The position numbers and the translations under genes are program-made. 64,000 bases of DNA from an uncultured Acidimicrobiaceae bacterium. GTDB lineage: Bacteria > Actinomycetota > Acidimicrobiia > Acidimicrobiales > UBA10347. The stretch is taken from positions 1 to 64,000 of the forward strand of contig CAJJAG010000004.1 of the NCBI GenBank assembly GCA_905182135.1, read 5' to 3'. This document shows positions 62,430 to 64,000 of the stretch, piece by piece; position 1 is the first letter of the stretch, and each line of letters starts with the position of its first letter. Below the pieces are notes generated by a model. The model was not told the DNA's origin, searched no databases, and saw only the letters and a list, made by a program, of their open reading frames with translations.

Positions 62430-64000
62430 ATGCGTCATCAGCTACGACCCGGCGATCTTCACCCATTCACAAACTTCGACATCCCACACCTGTTACAGAG
62501 GCAAGCCGAGGTGCGGGGCGACCACCCCTTTCTTGTCTGGGAGCCGTTCGAAGGCGACCGACGGGTCTGGAGCTATGCCGAGTTCGTGGATGCGACGCGT
62601 CGAGTTGCCGCCGGGTTAGTGGCCCGTGGCGTAAAGCTAGGCGACCGAGTACTCGTGCATCTGGACAATTGCCCAGAGAGCATCTTCAGCTGGTTCGCCT
62701 GCTCGATCGTTGGCGCTTCGGCCGTCACCACCAACGCTCGCTCTGTCGCTGATGAGTTGGCCTACTACGCGGACAACGCCGAGGTTGTCGGTGCAATCAC
62801 CCAACCGCGTTTCGCCGAACTTGTGCAAGCCAGCACCGACCCAGGGTTCTTGATCGTGACCGAAACCGACAACGGAGTGCCACCTGGGGCTGGTACCACT
62901 CCATCCGCCACCGATTCATTCGAGCGACTGTTCGAGAGTCAACCCATGGATCTACGTGCTCCTGACCCTCATCTGAACTTCAGCGTGCAGTTCACATCCG
63001 GTACGACCTCACGACCCAAAGGCGTGGTCTGGAACCATGCAAATGCCCTGTGGGGTGCGCGTATGTGTGCCCGCAACGAACACCTCAACGCTGACGACGT
63101 ACACCTGACCCACCTGCCGTTGTTCCACACGAACGCCCAGGCCTACTCGGTGCTGTCTTCACTATGGGCGGGCGCGACCGTCGTTGCGCAACCTCGGTTC
63201 TCTGTGTCCCGTTTTTGGGATGTGTCCTTACGTAACCGATGCACCTGGACTTCGATCGTGCCGTTCTGCGCCAAAGCGTTGATGGCTCGCAACGAACCCG
63301 TCCCCGATCACCAGTACCGACTCTGGGGCGGCGGCGCCCAGCTACCGATGTGGGACGACTACTTCGGCGTGAAGACCATCTCGTGGTGGGGCATGACTGA
63401 GACCATCACCCAACCAATCGTCAGCGATCCAACGATTAGGTCAACGCCAATCTCGATGGGGCGACCCTCTCCTGCCTATGAGATCTCCGTGCGCCATGAC
63501 GACGGCACTCCGGTCGGGCCAAACGAAACCGGTGGCCTATTCGTCCGAGGCATCACCGGGCTGTCGTTGTTCAAGGAATACCTAAACAATCCCGAAGCGA
63601 CCGAGTCCTCATTTGACGATAACGGCTTCCTGATCACCGGTGATCGCGTCAAACTACTGCCCAGCGGCGATCTACAGTTCGGCGATCGCGACAAGGACAT
63701 GCTTAAGGTCGGAGGCGAAAACGTCGCCGCGTCAGAGATCGAACGGGTCGTTAGCTCGGTCGCTGGCGTCGCTGAATGCGCGGTCGTGGCGAAGCGGGAT
63801 CCCATGCTCGACGAGGTCCCGGTTGTGTTCGTGCTTCCACCTGCCAATTCCACCGTAGACATTCAGCAACTGAGCGCTGACGTGCTGGCAAAATGCCAGG
63901 CCGCACTCGCTGACTTCAAGGTACCCCGCGAAATACGCGTGGTCGACGAGCTTCCACGATCCACCCTGGACAAGATTGCGAAGGCCAAACTTCGTGAGCT
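62430..64000 (+). CDS. AMP-binding acyl-CoA ligase, CaiC-like (runs off the window)
   Basis: An uninterrupted frame from ATG 62430 reaches the window end (523 codons seen). It starts MRHQLRPGDLHPFTNFDIP and has the ATP motif VQFTSGTTSRPKGVVWNH, A5 SWWGMTETITQPI, A7 FLITGDRVKL, A8 DRDKDMLKVGGENVAASEI and, just before the edge, STLDKIAKAKLRE with the catalytic lysine. It resembles crotonobetaine/carnitine-CoA ligase and similar short-chain ligases. Only a few C-terminal residues can be missing. It is divergent from the Nudix gene with a 22-bp gap. Confidence 0.9.
   Translation, partial: MRHQLRPGDLHPFTNFDIPHLLQRQAEVRGDHPFLVWEPFEGDRRVWSYAEFVDATRRVAAGLVARGVKLGDRVLVHLDNCPESIFSWFACSIVGASAVTTNARSVADELAYYADNAEVVGAITQPRFAELVQASTDPGFLIVTETDNGVPPGAGTTPSATDSFERLFESQPMDLRAPDPHLNFSVQFTSGTTSRPKGVVWNHANALWGARMCARNEHLNADDVHLTHLPLFHTNAQAYSVLSSLWAGATVVAQPRFSVSRFWDVSLRNRCTWTSIVPFCAKALMARNEPVPDHQYRLWGGGAQLPMWDDYFGVKTISWWGMTETITQPIVSDPTIRSTPISMGRPSPAYEISVRHDDGTPVGPNETGGLFVRGITGLSLFKEYLNNPEATESSFDDNGFLITGDRVKLLPSGDLQFGDRDKDMLKVGGENVAASEIERVVSSVAGVAECAVVAKRDPMLDEVPVVFVLPPANSTVDIQQLSADVLAKCQAALADFKVPREIRVVDELPRSTLDKIAKAKLRE

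Overview
The window looks like a chromosome segment of an actinobacterium (Actinomycetota), most likely from the Acidimicrobiia side of the phylum. The phylum call rests on three things: a 28-codon gene resembling the actinobacterial ribosomal protein bL37; an infC gene with no ATG, GTG or TTG start; and a leftward gene order (tlyA-nadK-recN-pyrG-Nudix ... scpA-scpB-rluB ... cmk ... der) matching the Rv1694-Rv1713 neighbourhood of Mycobacterium tuberculosis as I remember it. The class-level placement is inference. Genes are dense, many start with GTG, and ATGA/GTGA/TGATG overlaps are common.

Layout. 0-26 kb is a housekeeping block, mostly on the minus strand. It holds chromosome condensation (scpA, scpB), ribosome maturation (der, rluB, tlyA, rsmI, ychF), nucleotide and cofactor supply (cmk, pyrG, nadK), aromatic amino acids (aroH, tyrA), phospholipid synthesis (plsC) and recN. 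Plus-strand singletons (ispH, a hydrolase, photolyase, trpS) interrupt it. 26-29 kb holds a c-di-GMP gene split by an in-frame stop, then the bL37 gene and a DCC-family gene. 29-36 kb is nucleoside and peptide turnover: a HAD phosphatase overlapping psuG, a 5'(3')-nucleotidase overlapping an adenosine-kinase-like PfkB enzyme, and a large M1 aminopeptidase. 36-44 kb has a ferredoxin reductase with a [3Fe-4S] ferredoxin, two lipoproteins, PII facing a GntR regulator, a CaiB-type CoA transferase and an orphan form-II CoxL-like molybdenum hydroxylase. 44-49 kb has a glutaminyl cyclotransferase, gmd, a DUF429 gene, and infC-rpmI-rplT with an rRNA methyltransferase. 49-64 kb has three acyl-CoA ligases, a channel-like membrane protein, a dead thioredoxin gene, tyrS, and a catabolic module.

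That module (53.8-57.6 kb) is the best candidate for something little described. A shortened YgfK-like flavin/iron-sulfur oxidoreductase lacks the middle NAD(P)H domain and overlaps an N-carbamoyl-D-amino-acid-hydrolase-type amidase. Facing it is a two-gene unit: a thiamine-binding-fold small protein and a YheO-type HTH protein. A 16-bp direct repeat phased by exactly 21 bp sits in the divergent promoter region. Other notable points are the nonsense codon and degenerate EAL domain in the c-di-GMP gene, the non-canonical infC start, the HAD-PsuG coupling, and perfect 22-bp tandem repeats at the left edge.

All calls come from reading the sequence and remembered family knowledge; no database search was run.
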